Below are positions 24,815 to 36,770 of a stretch of DNA of 64,000 bases, piece by piece. Under the pieces are notes generated by a model that did no database searches, was not told the DNA's origin, and was given only the letters and a program-made list of their open reading frames with translations. A program made the position numbers and the translations under genes. The DNA lies in assembly GCF_034424375.1 (NCBI RefSeq), contig NZ_CP139965.1, positions 930,001 through 994,000 on the forward strand. Reading direction: 5' to 3'. Source of the DNA: Paraburkholderia kururiensis. GTDB taxonomy: Bacteria; Pseudomonadota; Gammaproteobacteria; Burkholderiales; Burkholderiaceae. How positions within the stretch are numbered: the stretch's first letter is position 1; each line of letters starts with the position of its first letter.

Positions 24815-25411
24815 ATGCCCATGCGTCGACGTCAGTTCATCACGGGTTCCAGCGCCATGCTGGCAACAGGCGCGCTTGCACTGGCCGGCTGCACTACCAC
24901 GCCGCCAGGCACCGGCAACACGCAGGCGGACAACACCGAGAAGCGCGCCAACATCAACGCAGGCGTGGACGCCACATTGGCACGCCTCTACAGCACGGTC
25001 CACGGTTCGCAGGAACTGATTGCGAAGTCGCGCGGCGTGCTGGTGTTTCCGTCCGTCATTGCGGCCGGCTTCTGGTTCGGCGCGCAGTACGGCGAAGGCG
25101 CGCTGCGCGTGGGCGGCCAGACCACGGGCTACTACAGCACGCTGGGCGGCTCGTTCGGATTGCAGATCGGCGCGCAGTCGAAGGCACTCGTCTTCGCGTT
25201 CATGACGCAGGAAGCGCTGGACAGCTTCCTCAAGAGCCAGGGCTGGTCGGCCGGTGCGGACGCAACGGTTGCGCTCGCGAAGATCGGGGCCAACGGCAAT
25301 CTCGACACATCGACGGCCATGAGCCCTGTCGAAGCGTTCGTGCTGACCAATGCGGGTTTGATGGCAGGCATCTCGCTCGAAGGCACGAAGGTGTCGCGGC
25401 TCATGATCTGA
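24815..25411 (+). CDS. SYLF-domain (YSC84-like) lipoprotein
   Basis: A 198-residue lipoprotein. The N-terminus has a Tat-like arginine run (MRRRQFITGSS) and the lipobox LAGC, then the SYLF/YSC84 lipid-binding fold (SRGVLVFPSVIAAGFWFGAQYGEGALR, GYYSTLGGSFGLQIGAQSKALVF). It would be anchored in the cell envelope. Its cellular role in bacteria is not established. GGAGG 9 nt upstream supports the start. Confidence 0.86.
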   Translation: MPMRRRQFITGSSAMLATGALALAGCTTTPPGTGNTQADNTEKRANINAGVDATLARLYSTVHGSQELIAKSRGVLVFPSVIAAGFWFGAQYGEGALRVGGQTTGYYSTLGGSFGLQIGAQSKALVFAFMTQEALDSFLKSQGWSAGADATVALAKIGANGNLDTSTAMSPVEAFVLTNAGLMAGISLEGTKVSRLMI

Positions 25412-25440
25412 GCGCGGCGCTCAATCGCTGAAGCACAGCA

Positions 25441-25479
25441 AGCCAGTGCAGGTTCGCGCCTGCACTGGCTTTCGTTTTT
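25441..25479 (+). terminator. Rho-independent terminator after the SYLF lipoprotein gene
   Basis: Perfect 12-bp stem AGCCAGTGCAGG (25441-25452) / CCTGCACTGGCT (25459-25470) with a 6-nt loop, followed by TTCGTTTTT. The strongest terminator in the window. Confidence 0.92.
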
Positions 25480-25656
25480 GTGCGGTTGCCGCGTCGACAT
25501 GGAAGCAATACGGAGCACGAAATAACTTGTAAGAGAATGTAATTGAAAGTCCCGCTTCATCCACGGGACGCAATGCCCCTGCAGATTGGCACCTCGGTCG
25601 GAATGTTTCCCCGCAGTTTCCCCCAATAGTTCTACCAATAACGAACGAGGTGACGA

Positions 25657-27330
25657 ATGGAACGGACATGGAAGTGGTCGGCGGTAGCCGCAGCCAGCGC
25701 GGTAGCCCTGGGACTCGCCGGTGCGCAATCCGCGGCGCAGGCCGCTCAGGACGAGCAGCATGAGCATCACGAAGCGAGGCAAGTGAAGCACGTGCTCCTT
25801 ATCAGCTTCGACGGTCTGCACCAACAGGACGTCGCCCGCTGTGTCGCCGGCAACACCTGCCCGAACCTCGCGTTGCTCGCTCAATCGGGCGTGACGTACA
25901 CCAACGCTCACACGCCGGGCCTTTCCGATTCGTTTCCCGGTCTTGCTGCGCTCGTGACGGGCGGTTCGCCGAAGACCGCGGGCCTCTTCTACGACGTGTC
26001 CTACGACCGCACGCTCTACGCGCCCTCGGACACGCAATGCCAGGGCAAGCAAGGCTGGAACGTCGTGTTCGACGAAACCACCGGCATTGATGCCGAGAAC
26101 GGCGGGGCGCTCGTCCACCTCGACGGCGGCGGCGCCTTCAATCCGCAGGCCATTCCGAACGCGAAGATCAACGGCGTATGCACGCCGGTCTATCCGCACA
26201 ACTACATCAAGACGAACACCGTGTTCGAAGTCGTGAAGCAGCACGTTCGCGGCGCGCGAACCGCGTGGGCCGACAAGCACGCATGGGGCTACGACTGGGT
26301 GAACGGTCCGTCGGGTCACGGCGTGGACGACCTCGCGCGCACCGAGATCAACTCCATCGACCCGGCCACCCAGTCCGACTACACCGACGTCTACACGCAC
26401 ACGGAGAAGTTCGACAACCTCCACGTTGAGGCACTCGTCAACCAGATCGACGGCAAGGACTCGACGGGCAAGACCAACGCGCCCGTGCCCACGCTGTTCG
26501 GCACGAACTTCCAGACGCTCAGCGTCGCGCAGAAAGCCCCGGTAGCCAAGGGCGGCGGGTATCTGGATGCGAGCTTCACGCCGGGCCCGCAGGTGGCGGA
26601 CGCCATTGCGTATCTCGACAAGTCGCTGGGCCGCATCGTCGATGAACTGAAGCAGCGCAATCTCTATTCTTCGACGCTCGTGATCGTGACGGCCAAGCAT
26701 GGCCAGTCGCCCACGGATCACACGAAGCTCGTGAAGAACGGCGACACGCTCACGGCGCTGCTCGAAGCCAACAACTACCTGGACCCGAACGGCAACTTCG
26801 GCCAGGCCAACACGAAGACGGGCAACCTCAATGACGGCAGCGGTCTGGTGGGCACGGGCTTCGTGCAGACCGACGACGTGGGCCTCGTCTGGCTGCGCGA
26901 CCCGAGCCAGTTGAACGCCGTGGTGAAGACGCTCAAGGACAACCTGAGCTGCAACGCGCCCGGCATCTGCGCGGACGGTCCGCAGGCGTACATCCTGTAC
27001 GGCCAGAGCGTGAAGGCGAAGTTCGGCGACCCGTCGCTGGGCCGCACGCCCGACATCGTCGTGCAGCCGAATCCTGGCGTGATCTACACGTCGAGCAAGA
27101 AGAAGGACGAAGAGCACGGCGGCAACGCACCCGACGACAGCCACCTGGGCCTCGTCGTGTCGTTCCCGGGGCTGCATCACGCCGGCCGTACGAATCCCGA
27201 TTACGTGCTGACCACGCAGGTGGCGCCTACGATCCTGCGCGCGCTCGACGTCGATCCGGATCTGCTGCACTCGGTGGCCGCGGAAGGCACGCGCGCGCTG
27301 CCGGGGCTTGGGCTCGGTCGCGAAGAGTAA
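25657..27330 (+). CDS. Exported alkaline-phosphatase-superfamily phosphodiesterase
   Basis: A 557-residue exported enzyme with a signal peptide (cleavage near AAQAA) and a His/Glu-rich mature start. The core is the type I phosphodiesterase / nucleotide pyrophosphatase fold: metal ligand in LLISFDGLHQQD, nucleophile region in HTPGLSDSFPGLAALVTGG, further metal ligands in VTAKHGQSPTDH and the late SHLGLVVSFPGLHH. It hydrolyses phosphate mono- or diesters of unknown identity in the periplasm. No Pho box is evident upstream. Confidence 0.82.
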   Translation: MERTWKWSAVAAASAVALGLAGAQSAAQAAQDEQHEHHEARQVKHVLLISFDGLHQQDVARCVAGNTCPNLALLAQSGVTYTNAHTPGLSDSFPGLAALVTGGSPKTAGLFYDVSYDRTLYAPSDTQCQGKQGWNVVFDETTGIDAENGGALVHLDGGGAFNPQAIPNAKINGVCTPVYPHNYIKTNTVFEVVKQHVRGARTAWADKHAWGYDWVNGPSGHGVDDLARTEINSIDPATQSDYTDVYTHTEKFDNLHVEALVNQIDGKDSTGKTNAPVPTLFGTNFQTLSVAQKAPVAKGGGYLDASFTPGPQVADAIAYLDKSLGRIVDELKQRNLYSSTLVIVTAKHGQSPTDHTKLVKNGDTLTALLEANNYLDPNGNFGQANTKTGNLNDGSGLVGTGFVQTDDVGLVWLRDPSQLNAVVKTLKDNLSCNAPGICADGPQAYILYGQSVKAKFGDPSLGRTPDIVVQPNPGVIYTSSKKKDEEHGGNAPDDSHLGLVVSFPGLHHAGRTNPDYVLTTQVAPTILRALDVDPDLLHSVAAEGTRALPGLGLGREE

Positions 27331-27337
27331 GTCACTT

Positions 27338-27368
27338 AGGCGAGGCGGCGGACGGGACCGCCTCGCCT
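27338..27368. terminator. Hairpin between convergent genes (terminator-like)
   Basis: 11-bp perfect stem AGGCGAGGCGG (27338-27348) with CCGCCTCGCCT (27358-27368), in the 63-nt gap between the phosphodiesterase gene and hpnL. No T-run follows on either strand. Confidence 0.55.
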
Positions 27369-27393
27369 GCCGCAAGGCGACGTCGTGTAGCGG

Positions 27394-28407
27394 TCAGCGT
27401 CGCCCGTCCATCACGGTGGCCGGGGTGCGATACGAGCGCCGGCCACCCGCCGATTCGGCGAACTGCCAGGCGAAGAGCCCCGGTACGTAGATGAGCAGGT
27501 CGCGCACGCGTCGTGCGCCGGCCAGCGCGAGCGAGGTCGCAGGGTCCAGCCCGAAGGCGGAGCCGATCAGCACGAATCCGCCTTCCTGCACGCCCAATGC
27601 GCCCGGCACGAAGAACGCGGCGCTGCTCACGGCCTGAATCAGCGACTCGATCACGACCGCTTCAATGAAGCTGATGTTCGCGCCGAGGAAGTGCACCGCA
27701 ATCCAGATTTCGAGCGCGGTGCCGAGGCATTGCAGCGTCTGCCAGAAGAACACGTAGCGCAGCACCACGCCGTGCCGCCGCCAGACGAGCTTGATGGCGC
27801 GGTCGATATGCGCGGAGCGGCCGGCGAGCGCCGTGAGCTGTCCGCTCGCCACGCGGTTGAGCAACTGCGAAAGACGTTCGAAGGGATTCGCGTGCTGCAC
27901 GAGCGCGAACAGCAGGAGCACCGGCGCGAGCGCGAGCGTGCCCCAGAACAGGTTCGTGGCCAGATGCAGCGAGTTGCCCACCGTGTGCGCCACCAGGTAC
28001 CCGATAGCCGCGATGGTGAACAGCAACTGGCTGATGAGCGTGAGCTGCATGTCGACGACGAGGCTCGCCATGGCCGTGGATGCGCGCAGCCCGCGCTGGC
28101 GCAGCAGCCGGAACGACGTGATCTCGCCGCCAATGCGCGCAACCGGCAACATGCCGTTCACCGATTCGCGAATCCACACGAGTTGCAGCATGCGCGCGAA
28201 GCTGGGGCGGTTGGCGCCGCGGATCAGCGTCTGCCAGTCGCGCGCGTTGGCGAGCATCGGCAGCACGTGCACGAGCGCCGCGAGCACGAGCCCCGGACCT
28301 GCCGAGCGCATCAGGGTCAGCACGGCGCCGGGGTTGTCGCGCCAGAAAAGCCAAAGGGAAATAACGAGTCCGGCAAATGCCGCGATGCGGCCGAGGTGTT
28401 TCTTCAT
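27394..28407 (-). CDS. hpnL: HpnL-like integral membrane protein (hopanoid-associated; LPG-synthase TM fold)
   Basis: A 337-residue polytopic protein of the lysylphosphatidylglycerol-synthase TM/UPF0104 superfamily (IRESVNGMLPVARIGGEITSFRLL, SSAAFFVPGALGVQEGGFVLIG). Position directly downstream of hpnI and the usual length favour HpnL, a hopanoid-locus membrane protein thought to take part in hopanoid placement or trafficking. A generic flippase-like member of the superfamily remains possible. Confidence 0.68.
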   Translation of the reverse strand: MKKHLGRIAAFAGLVISLWLFWRDNPGAVLTLMRSAGPGLVLAALVHVLPMLANARDWQTLIRGANRPSFARMLQLVWIRESVNGMLPVARIGGEITSFRLLRQRGLRASTAMASLVVDMQLTLISQLLFTIAAIGYLVAHTVGNSLHLATNLFWGTLALAPVLLLFALVQHANPFERLSQLLNRVASGQLTALAGRSAHIDRAIKLVWRRHGVVLRYVFFWQTLQCLGTALEIWIAVHFLGANISFIEAVVIESLIQAVSSAAFFVPGALGVQEGGFVLIGSAFGLDPATSLALAGARRVRDLLIYVPGLFAWQFAESAGGRRSYRTPATVMDGRR

Positions 28408-28494
28408 GCCGCATCCGTGGGCAGTAATTCAGTCATTCGGTGTTTCCATCAGCCGGGCGTTGCGCCGGCTCGTCAGGCGGGGCTCACTGCGGGC

Positions 28495-29775
28495 TCATTT
28501 GTCCTGAACGGGGTAGAGCAGGCCTTTGCCGTCCACCTCGAAACTGACGCCCCGCCATATCACGCGGGTCGAGCCGAAGCTCGCCGCAAAAATCGCAAAC
28601 GAGAGGATATCCCACAGCGGCAGCAGCCAAAGATCGCGGCACGGCTGCCGCAAGGTGCGGTCCGCCTGGAGCTTCAGCGCGAGACGCACCACGAGCGCTG
28701 CCGCCACGAGCGCCCACGACCACGCCGCTCCGCCCGCCAGCGCGAGCGCAACGAGCGCGAACGGCAGCGGATGCGTGAGCGCCGAGCCGAGGTGTCCGGC
28801 GGGGTCCACGGCGCGAATGGTGCGGCTCCAGCGCAGTTCGTGCGAGACGAGTTGCCCGAACGTGGTTTCGGCGCAGGCATGCGTGACGGCGACGGGCGGA
28901 ATGGCGACGGTCTGGCCCGTGGCGCGTACCGCTTCGCCGATCGCGTGATCTTCGGCCAGATGGTGCGCGAACGGCAGGTAGCCGCCGATGGCCTCCAGCG
29001 TGTCGCGCCGCATCGCAATGGTCTGGCCGAAACAGGGTTTGGCGAGACCGAGTGCGAGCCCCACCACCACGCCCGGCAGGAACTGGTAGTTGGTGGCGTT
29101 CGCCGACAGACGCGGCCAGAAGCCGGGGTCCGGCTGGCCGCGATAGGCGCACGTCACAAGGCCGACGCCCGGCCGCTGCAACTCGCCCACCACGTCGCGC
29201 AGGTAATGGGCGCTCACGCCGACGTCGCTGTCCGCGAACACCAGCACGTCGTGCCGCGCGTGCGGCAGCATGTTCACCGTGTTGCTGATCTTGCGGTTCG
29301 GGCCGTACAGCCGCGAATCGATCACGACGGCGATGTCGGCTTGCGGATGCAGCGCTCGTAGCGCCTCCACCGTTTTCAGCGCGGGGTCGTTGCGGTCGTG
29401 CACGCCGAACAGGAATTGCACCGGCGCCGGGTAGTCCTGCGCGCAGAAGCCCTCCAGATTTTCGAGCAGCGCGTATTCGTGCCCGTGCAGCGGCTTCAAC
29501 ACGGTGACGGCCGGGTATTGCGTGGGCGCGGCCCGCGGCCTTGCGAAGAAACGCGGCAGCAGTACGGTGGCCGCAACCGTGTAGCAAACGGCAAAGGCGG
29601 CACACAGGCCGCACGCGTAGCCGATCCACGTCAGCATGCTGGAAAGCGCGTGTGCCGCGCCTTCGGTCGCAATGAGCGTACTCACGGCGATCAACCCCGC
29701 CGGGCCGAGCAGCCAGAGCAGGCTCGGTGAAAACGGCCATACCGGCTGGCGCTTCTGGGCGGGCTCTAGTTCCAT
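28495..29775 (-). CDS. hpnI: Hopanoid glycosyltransferase HpnI
   Basis: A 426-residue GT2-family membrane glycosyltransferase of the ceramide-glucosyltransferase type. Known HpnI attaches N-acetylglucosamine to bacteriohopanetetrol. N-terminal TM segments are followed by the catalytic domain (VTVLKPLHGHE, the DxD-like FADSDVGVS, LAEDHAIGEA, ELRWSRTIR) and C-terminal TM segments. I chose ATG 29775, with GGGAA upstream; ATG 29811 would add 12 residues. Confidence 0.82.
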   Translation of the reverse strand: MELEPAQKRQPVWPFSPSLLWLLGPAGLIAVSTLIATEGAAHALSSMLTWIGYACGLCAAFAVCYTVAATVLLPRFFARPRAAPTQYPAVTVLKPLHGHEYALLENLEGFCAQDYPAPVQFLFGVHDRNDPALKTVEALRALHPQADIAVVIDSRLYGPNRKISNTVNMLPHARHDVLVFADSDVGVSAHYLRDVVGELQRPGVGLVTCAYRGQPDPGFWPRLSANATNYQFLPGVVVGLALGLAKPCFGQTIAMRRDTLEAIGGYLPFAHHLAEDHAIGEAVRATGQTVAIPPVAVTHACAETTFGQLVSHELRWSRTIRAVDPAGHLGSALTHPLPFALVALALAGGAAWSWALVAAALVVRLALKLQADRTLRQPCRDLWLLPLWDILSFAIFAASFGSTRVIWRGVSFEVDGKGLLYPVQDK

Positions 29776-30033
29776 CCGCTGTTCCCAAGGAGAGGGTTGG
29801 GTGAATCCCATGCCCCGGCACGCCGCCCGAAAGCAACGGGCGGGGACGCGGGACGCAGGGCGAGGCGGTATTCAGCCGTCCGTGCCGTGACACCAGCATG
29901 AACCGTCATGCGATTCGGGCGAGGCGTCGGGCAGCGGGGGCAGAGCGTGTGAGCAATCGGCACGCCATCTTACCGCGTAATGCGCGGGGGATAGGTTGGG
30001 GAGGGCACGTCCGGGAAACTGTGCGGTGTCTTG

Positions 30034-31125
30034 TCACGTCGCTTGTGTCGGTTGGTCTGTCTGCGGGGTGGGGCGCGCGCCGGAACCCGGCGCCGGCCGG
30101 GACACGGCGGGCGGTTGTTCCGCGGCGAACCGCTCGCGGTAAGCCTGGGGCGTCACGGCGATGGCGCGCATCAGGCTGCGCCGCATCGTTTCTTCGCTGC
30201 CGAATCCGCAGCGCGCCGCAATGCGCTTGACGGGCAGCCGCGTGGTGCTCAGCAAGCGGCGTGCCGCCTCCACGCGCATCTGCTCCACGGCTCGGGCCGG
30301 CGTGAGTCCGGTTTGCTCCCGGTAGTGCCGCATGAAGCTGCGCTCGCTCATGCCGGCGCGGGCGGCCAGCACCGCGACCGTGAGGTCCGAAGCGAGGTGC
30401 TCTGCCATCCACGCGTGCAACTCGGCGAAGCGCTCGCCTTTCTCCTTTTGCAACGAGAGCGCCGTGCTGAACTGCGCCTGGCCGCCCGGACGCTTGAGGA
30501 ACACCACGAGGTGCCGCGCCACGTCGAGCGCCAGCTGTCCGCCCAGGTCGTCTTCCACCAGCGCCAGCGCGAGGTCGATGCCGGCCGTGACGCCGGCCGA
30601 CGTCCACACCGCGCCGTCGCGCACGAAGATGGGATCGGGTTCCACGCGCAGCGCCGGAAAGCGGTGGGCGAGTTCCGTGCAGCGGGTCCAGTGCGTGGCG
30701 ACGCGGCGTCCGTCGAGCAGGCCGGCCGCGGCGAGCAGGAACGCGCCCGTGCAAACCGATGCGACGCGCCTTGCGTGCCCGGCGTGTTCGCGGACCCAGC
30801 CGGCGAGCGCCATATCCCGCGAGGCGGCGTAGACCCCGTTGCCGCCGGCGACGATCAGCGTGTCGCACGGCTCGCCTGCTTCGGGCAACGGCGACGCGCC
30901 AAGCGCAAGCCCCGCCGACGACACCACGGTGCCCGGCTGCGCCGCGATCACGCGAGGCGCGTACGGCAATGGCAGCCCGTTCGCACGCGAGAGCTCGTTC
31001 GCGGAGGCGAACACCTGGAACGGTCCGGTGACGTCGAGCAACTGCACGTCGGGAAAGGCGAGCAGGTCGATGGTGCGCGGGGTCGAGGGCGGGCTGGCTT
31101 CGGCGGATGGCGATGGGGCGTGCAT
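30034..31125 (-). CDS. GlxA-type AraC-family regulator with DJ-1/PfpI domain
   Basis: A 363-residue regulator. The N-terminal DJ-1/PfpI domain (about 18-205; VCTGAFLLAAAGLLDGR elbow) is followed by an AraC HTH pair (about 235-335; LAARAGMSERSFMRHYREQTGLTP, IAARCGFGSEETMRRSL). Proteins of this type often control a neighbouring DJ-1/PfpI enzyme, and one is divergent here. The start at 31125 begins just before the domain; earlier codons would read through the intergenic operators. Confidence 0.88.
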   Translation of the reverse strand: MHAPSPSAEASPPSTPRTIDLLAFPDVQLLDVTGPFQVFASANELSRANGLPLPYAPRVIAAQPGTVVSSAGLALGASPLPEAGEPCDTLIVAGGNGVYAASRDMALAGWVREHAGHARRVASVCTGAFLLAAAGLLDGRRVATHWTRCTELAHRFPALRVEPDPIFVRDGAVWTSAGVTAGIDLALALVEDDLGGQLALDVARHLVVFLKRPGGQAQFSTALSLQKEKGERFAELHAWMAEHLASDLTVAVLAARAGMSERSFMRHYREQTGLTPARAVEQMRVEAARRLLSTTRLPVKRIAARCGFGSEETMRRSLMRAIAVTPQAYRERFAAEQPPAVSRPAPGSGARPTPQTDQPTQAT

Positions 31126-31216
31126 GGCGGTGGCGGCGTGATGGGCGGCGGCTTCGTCGCGGCGGTGCGGACGAGGTGCGGCCGGACAAGCAGGTTGGCA
31201 AAAACTGAGGGTTATA

Positions 31217-31239
31217 TGGCAATACTGCCACACGGTGGC
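31217..31239. promoter_or_regulatory. Overlapping inverted repeats between AraC regulator and isonitrile-hydratase-like gene
   Basis: TGGCA-ATAC-TGCCA (31217-31230) is a perfect 5-bp dyad with a 4-nt centre, and GCCAC-ACG-GTGGC (31227-31239) overlaps it. Both lie about 50-70 bp upstream of the rightward gene in the divergent region, where an AraC dimer could act. Confidence 0.55.
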
Positions 31240-31287
31240 GGCGTAGAGTCGGTTTTGTCCATCCACCGCTTGAAAACGAGGTTTGCC

Positions 31288-31995
31288 ATGTCGCTACAGA
31301 TCGGTCTTCTGGTGTTTCCCCGCGTGCAGCAGCTTGACCTGACAGGTCCGTACGACGTGTTCGCGTCGCTGCCCGACGCCGCTGTCCACCTTGTCTGGAA
31401 AGACCGTGCGCCGCTCACGTCCAGCAGTGGTCTGGTACTCGTGCCGGACACGACCTTCGACGCGTGTCCGCCGCTCGACGTGATTTGCGTGCCGGGCGGC
31501 GCGGGCGTGGGCGCGCTGATGGAAGATGCCGAGGTGCTCGATTTCCTGCGTCGGCAGGCGAGCGCCGCGCGCTTCGTGACTTCGGTTTGCACGGGCGCGC
31601 TCGTGCTCGGTGCCGCGGGGCTGCTGCGCGGCCGGCGCGCCACCACGCACTGGGCCTTCCACGAACTGCTGGAGCCGCTCGGCGCGATTCCCGTGCGCGA
31701 GCGCGTGGTGCGCGACGGCAACCTCTTCACCGGCGGCGGCGTAACGGCCGGCATCGATTTCGCGCTGACGCTCGCAAGCGAACTCGCGGACGAAGCCACC
31801 GCCCAGGCCGTGCAACTGCAGCTCGAATACGCGCCGGCGCCGCCGTTCAACGCGGGGCGGCCCGACACGGCGCCCGCCGCAGTGGTCGCCGAGGCACGCG
31901 AGCGCGGGGCCGCGCTGTTCGCACAACGCAAGGCGATCGTGGAGCGCGTCGCTGCGAAGCTCGACGCGGTGTGGTCCGAAGGTGGAGTGGCGTAA
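31288..31995 (+). CDS. inhA: DJ-1/PfpI-family enzyme, isonitrile hydratase-like
   Basis: A 235-residue DJ-1/PfpI protein with the nucleophilic cysteine in SVCTGALVLGAAGLL and the motif RATTHWAFHELLEPLG. The family includes isonitrile hydratase, which converts isonitriles to N-formamides. Similarity of motif and length suggests that activity but does not prove it, since other DJ-1 members share them. Divergent from the GlxA-type regulator. Confidence 0.7.
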   Translation: MSLQIGLLVFPRVQQLDLTGPYDVFASLPDAAVHLVWKDRAPLTSSSGLVLVPDTTFDACPPLDVICVPGGAGVGALMEDAEVLDFLRRQASAARFVTSVCTGALVLGAAGLLRGRRATTHWAFHELLEPLGAIPVRERVVRDGNLFTGGGVTAGIDFALTLASELADEATAQAVQLQLEYAPAPPFNAGRPDTAPAAVVAEARERGAALFAQRKAIVERVAAKLDAVWSEGGVA

Positions 31996-32082
31996 GACGG
32001 CGAATAGCGCGCAGCGCAGCGTGCGTCCGGCACACACGGGCTCAGGCTAGACTTCCGTTGCACAGAACAGGAGGGGAGCCCG

Positions 32083-32367
32083 ATGCAACGCAAAACGCTT
32101 AACGCCTCGCGCTTGCAGGAAGAAGTGACGCGGCGCCTCGGCCGCATTCACAACATCGCCGACGAGGGCGTGAAGATAAGCGTGCCGCGCCCCAATTTGC
32201 AGGAGCCCGACGCGAGCGGCTGCAACTGGACGATGAAGCACTTCGGCAACGCGGCTGGTTTCGAGCGCGACATCGAAGCCGTGCTGAAAGCCGTGCGTGC
32301 TGAGTACAACCTCTCGACGGAGAAGAAGGACGCCGGCAATCCGTTCGGGGATTTTCCCGGCGGCTGA
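32083..32367 (+). CDS. Small conserved-looking protein of unknown function
   Basis: A 94-residue soluble protein with an alpha-beta composition (LQEEVTRRLGRIHN, CNWTMKHFGNAAGFERDIEAVLKAVRAEYNL). The start has a strong GGAGGGGAG ribosome site and codon use fits a real gene. No domain is recognised. It is convergent with the aconitase operon and shares its terminator region. Confidence 0.6.
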   Translation: MQRKTLNASRLQEEVTRRLGRIHNIADEGVKISVPRPNLQEPDASGCNWTMKHFGNAAGFERDIEAVLKAVRAEYNLSTEKKDAGNPFGDFPGG

Positions 32368-32422
32368 GCGCGCGGAGGTACCCGCGACGCGTCATCGCGC
32401 GCAACGTACGAAACAGGCGGAC

Positions 32423-32450
32423 GAAAAAAAAGCCCGACACCGTCGGGCTT
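32423..32450 (-). terminator. Rho-independent terminator of the prp-acnA cluster
   Basis: Read on the minus strand, the stem AAGCCCGAC (32450-32442) / GTCGGGCTT (32438-32430) has a 3-nt loop and is followed by a run of T residues (complement of A 32424-32431). It lies 45 nt after the acnA stop. Confidence 0.9.
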
Positions 32451-32494
32451 CAAGAACTGGCTGCACCCCGCGGGGCGCAGCCCCTGCAAAACGC

Positions 32495-35212
<2,718 letters not shown>

Positions 35213-35283
35213 GGTGTTTTCCTTGTTTAATCGCGGAAATGACGTTGCTACACGTTTGCCTGAAACACGTTCAAATTCGAAGC

Positions 35284-36735
35284 TCAAATGACGTACAGAT
35301 CGACGTACTCGTTGACCGGCATGGCTTCGAGCCGGGCCTGATCGAGCGACGCGTCGAGAATTGCCTGCTGCTGTTTGCCCGGAAAGCGGCGCGCCAGATT
35401 CGTCCTGAACTTCTCGACGAGCAGCGGGATGCCTTCGGCGCGGCGCCGCTTGTGGCCAATGGGGTATTCGACCACGACTTCGGGAAGGACCGTGCCGTCG
35501 GCGAACTCGATGGTCAGCGCGTTGGCAATGGAGCGCTTGTCCGGGTCGTGATAATCCTTCGTGAACTGCGGGTCTTCCACGCATTGCATCTTCGCGCGCA
35601 GGGTGTCGATGCGCGGATCGGCGGCCACGGAGTCTTCGTAATCCGCCGCCGTGAGCCGGCCGAAGATCAACGGCACGGCCACCATGTACTGGATGCAGTG
35701 ATCGCGGTCCGCCGGATTCGCGAGCGGCCCCTCTTTGTCGATGATGCGGATCGCGGCCTCATGCGTGCGAATCGTGATCCTCTTGATGTCATCGACGGAG
35801 CGGCCCAGCGCCTGCATCTGGCCGTGCAGCGCCATGGCCGCTTCGGCCGCGGTCTGGGCGTGGAATTCGGCGGGAAACGAGATCTTGAAGAGCACGTTCT
35901 CCATCACGTACGAGCCGTACGGACGCTGAAAGCGGAACGGGTTGCTCTTGAAGAGCACGTCGTAGAAGCCCCATGTTTGGGCCGTGAGCACCGAGGGGTA
36001 GCCCATCTCGCCGGTCTTCGCGATGAGTGCGAGACGCACGGCGCGCGAGGTGGCGTCGCCCGCGGCCCACGACTTGCGCGAACCGGTGTTCGGCGCATGC
36101 CGATAGGTGCGCAAAGCATGACCGTCGACGAAGGAGAGCGAAACGGCGTTGATGAGCTCGTCGCGCGTGAGGCCAAGCAACTGGCCCACCACGGCGGTGG
36201 AAGCCACCTTCACGAGCAGCACGTGGTCGAGGCCCACTTTGTTGAACGAGTTTTCCAGCGCGATGCAGCCCTGGATCTCGTGCGCCTTCACCATGGCGAC
36301 CAGCACGTCGCGCATGGCGAGCGGCGGCTTGCCCGCGGCCACGGCAGTGCGCGAGAGCCAGTCGGCAGTGGCGAGAATGCCGCCCAGGTTGTCCGACGGA
36401 TGACCCCACTCGGCGGCGAGCCAGGTGTCGTTGAAGTCGAGCCAGCGGATCATCGCGCCGATGTTGAAGGCGGCCTGCACCGAGTCCAGCTGGAATGGCG
36501 TGCCCGGCACCTTTGCGCCGTGGGGCACGATCGTGCCGGGCACGAGCGGCCCCAGCAGCTTGGTGCACGCGGGGTAGGAGAGCGCTTCGAGTCCGCAGCC
36601 GAGCGTGTCGATGAGGCAATGACGCGCCGTCTCCAGCGCGAGGGCGCTGTCGAGACGGTAATCCAGCACGTAATCGACTATGTCGGTCAGTACGTGGTCC
36701 GGCTGGGGCCGGACATTGGAAATCGGCGCGGACAT
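35284..36735 (-). CDS. prpD: 2-methylcitrate dehydratase
   Basis: A 483-residue MmgE/PrpD-family enzyme that dehydrates 2-methylcitrate to 2-methylaconitate. The family region TWLAAEWGHPSDNLGGILATADWLSR is intact, as is NTGSRKSWAAGDATSRAVRLA. It starts 35 nt after the MliC-like gene and ends 71 nt before acnA, which supplies the next step. Confidence 0.93.
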   Translation of the reverse strand: MSAPISNVRPQPDHVLTDIVDYVLDYRLDSALALETARHCLIDTLGCGLEALSYPACTKLLGPLVPGTIVPHGAKVPGTPFQLDSVQAAFNIGAMIRWLDFNDTWLAAEWGHPSDNLGGILATADWLSRTAVAAGKPPLAMRDVLVAMVKAHEIQGCIALENSFNKVGLDHVLLVKVASTAVVGQLLGLTRDELINAVSLSFVDGHALRTYRHAPNTGSRKSWAAGDATSRAVRLALIAKTGEMGYPSVLTAQTWGFYDVLFKSNPFRFQRPYGSYVMENVLFKISFPAEFHAQTAAEAAMALHGQMQALGRSVDDIKRITIRTHEAAIRIIDKEGPLANPADRDHCIQYMVAVPLIFGRLTAADYEDSVAADPRIDTLRAKMQCVEDPQFTKDYHDPDKRSIANALTIEFADGTVLPEVVVEYPIGHKRRRAEGIPLLVEKFRTNLARRFPGKQQQAILDASLDQARLEAMPVNEYVDLYVI

Positions 36736-36770
36736 CGTGGCTTTCCGTTGAGCGGCTTGGAGCGCTCCGC

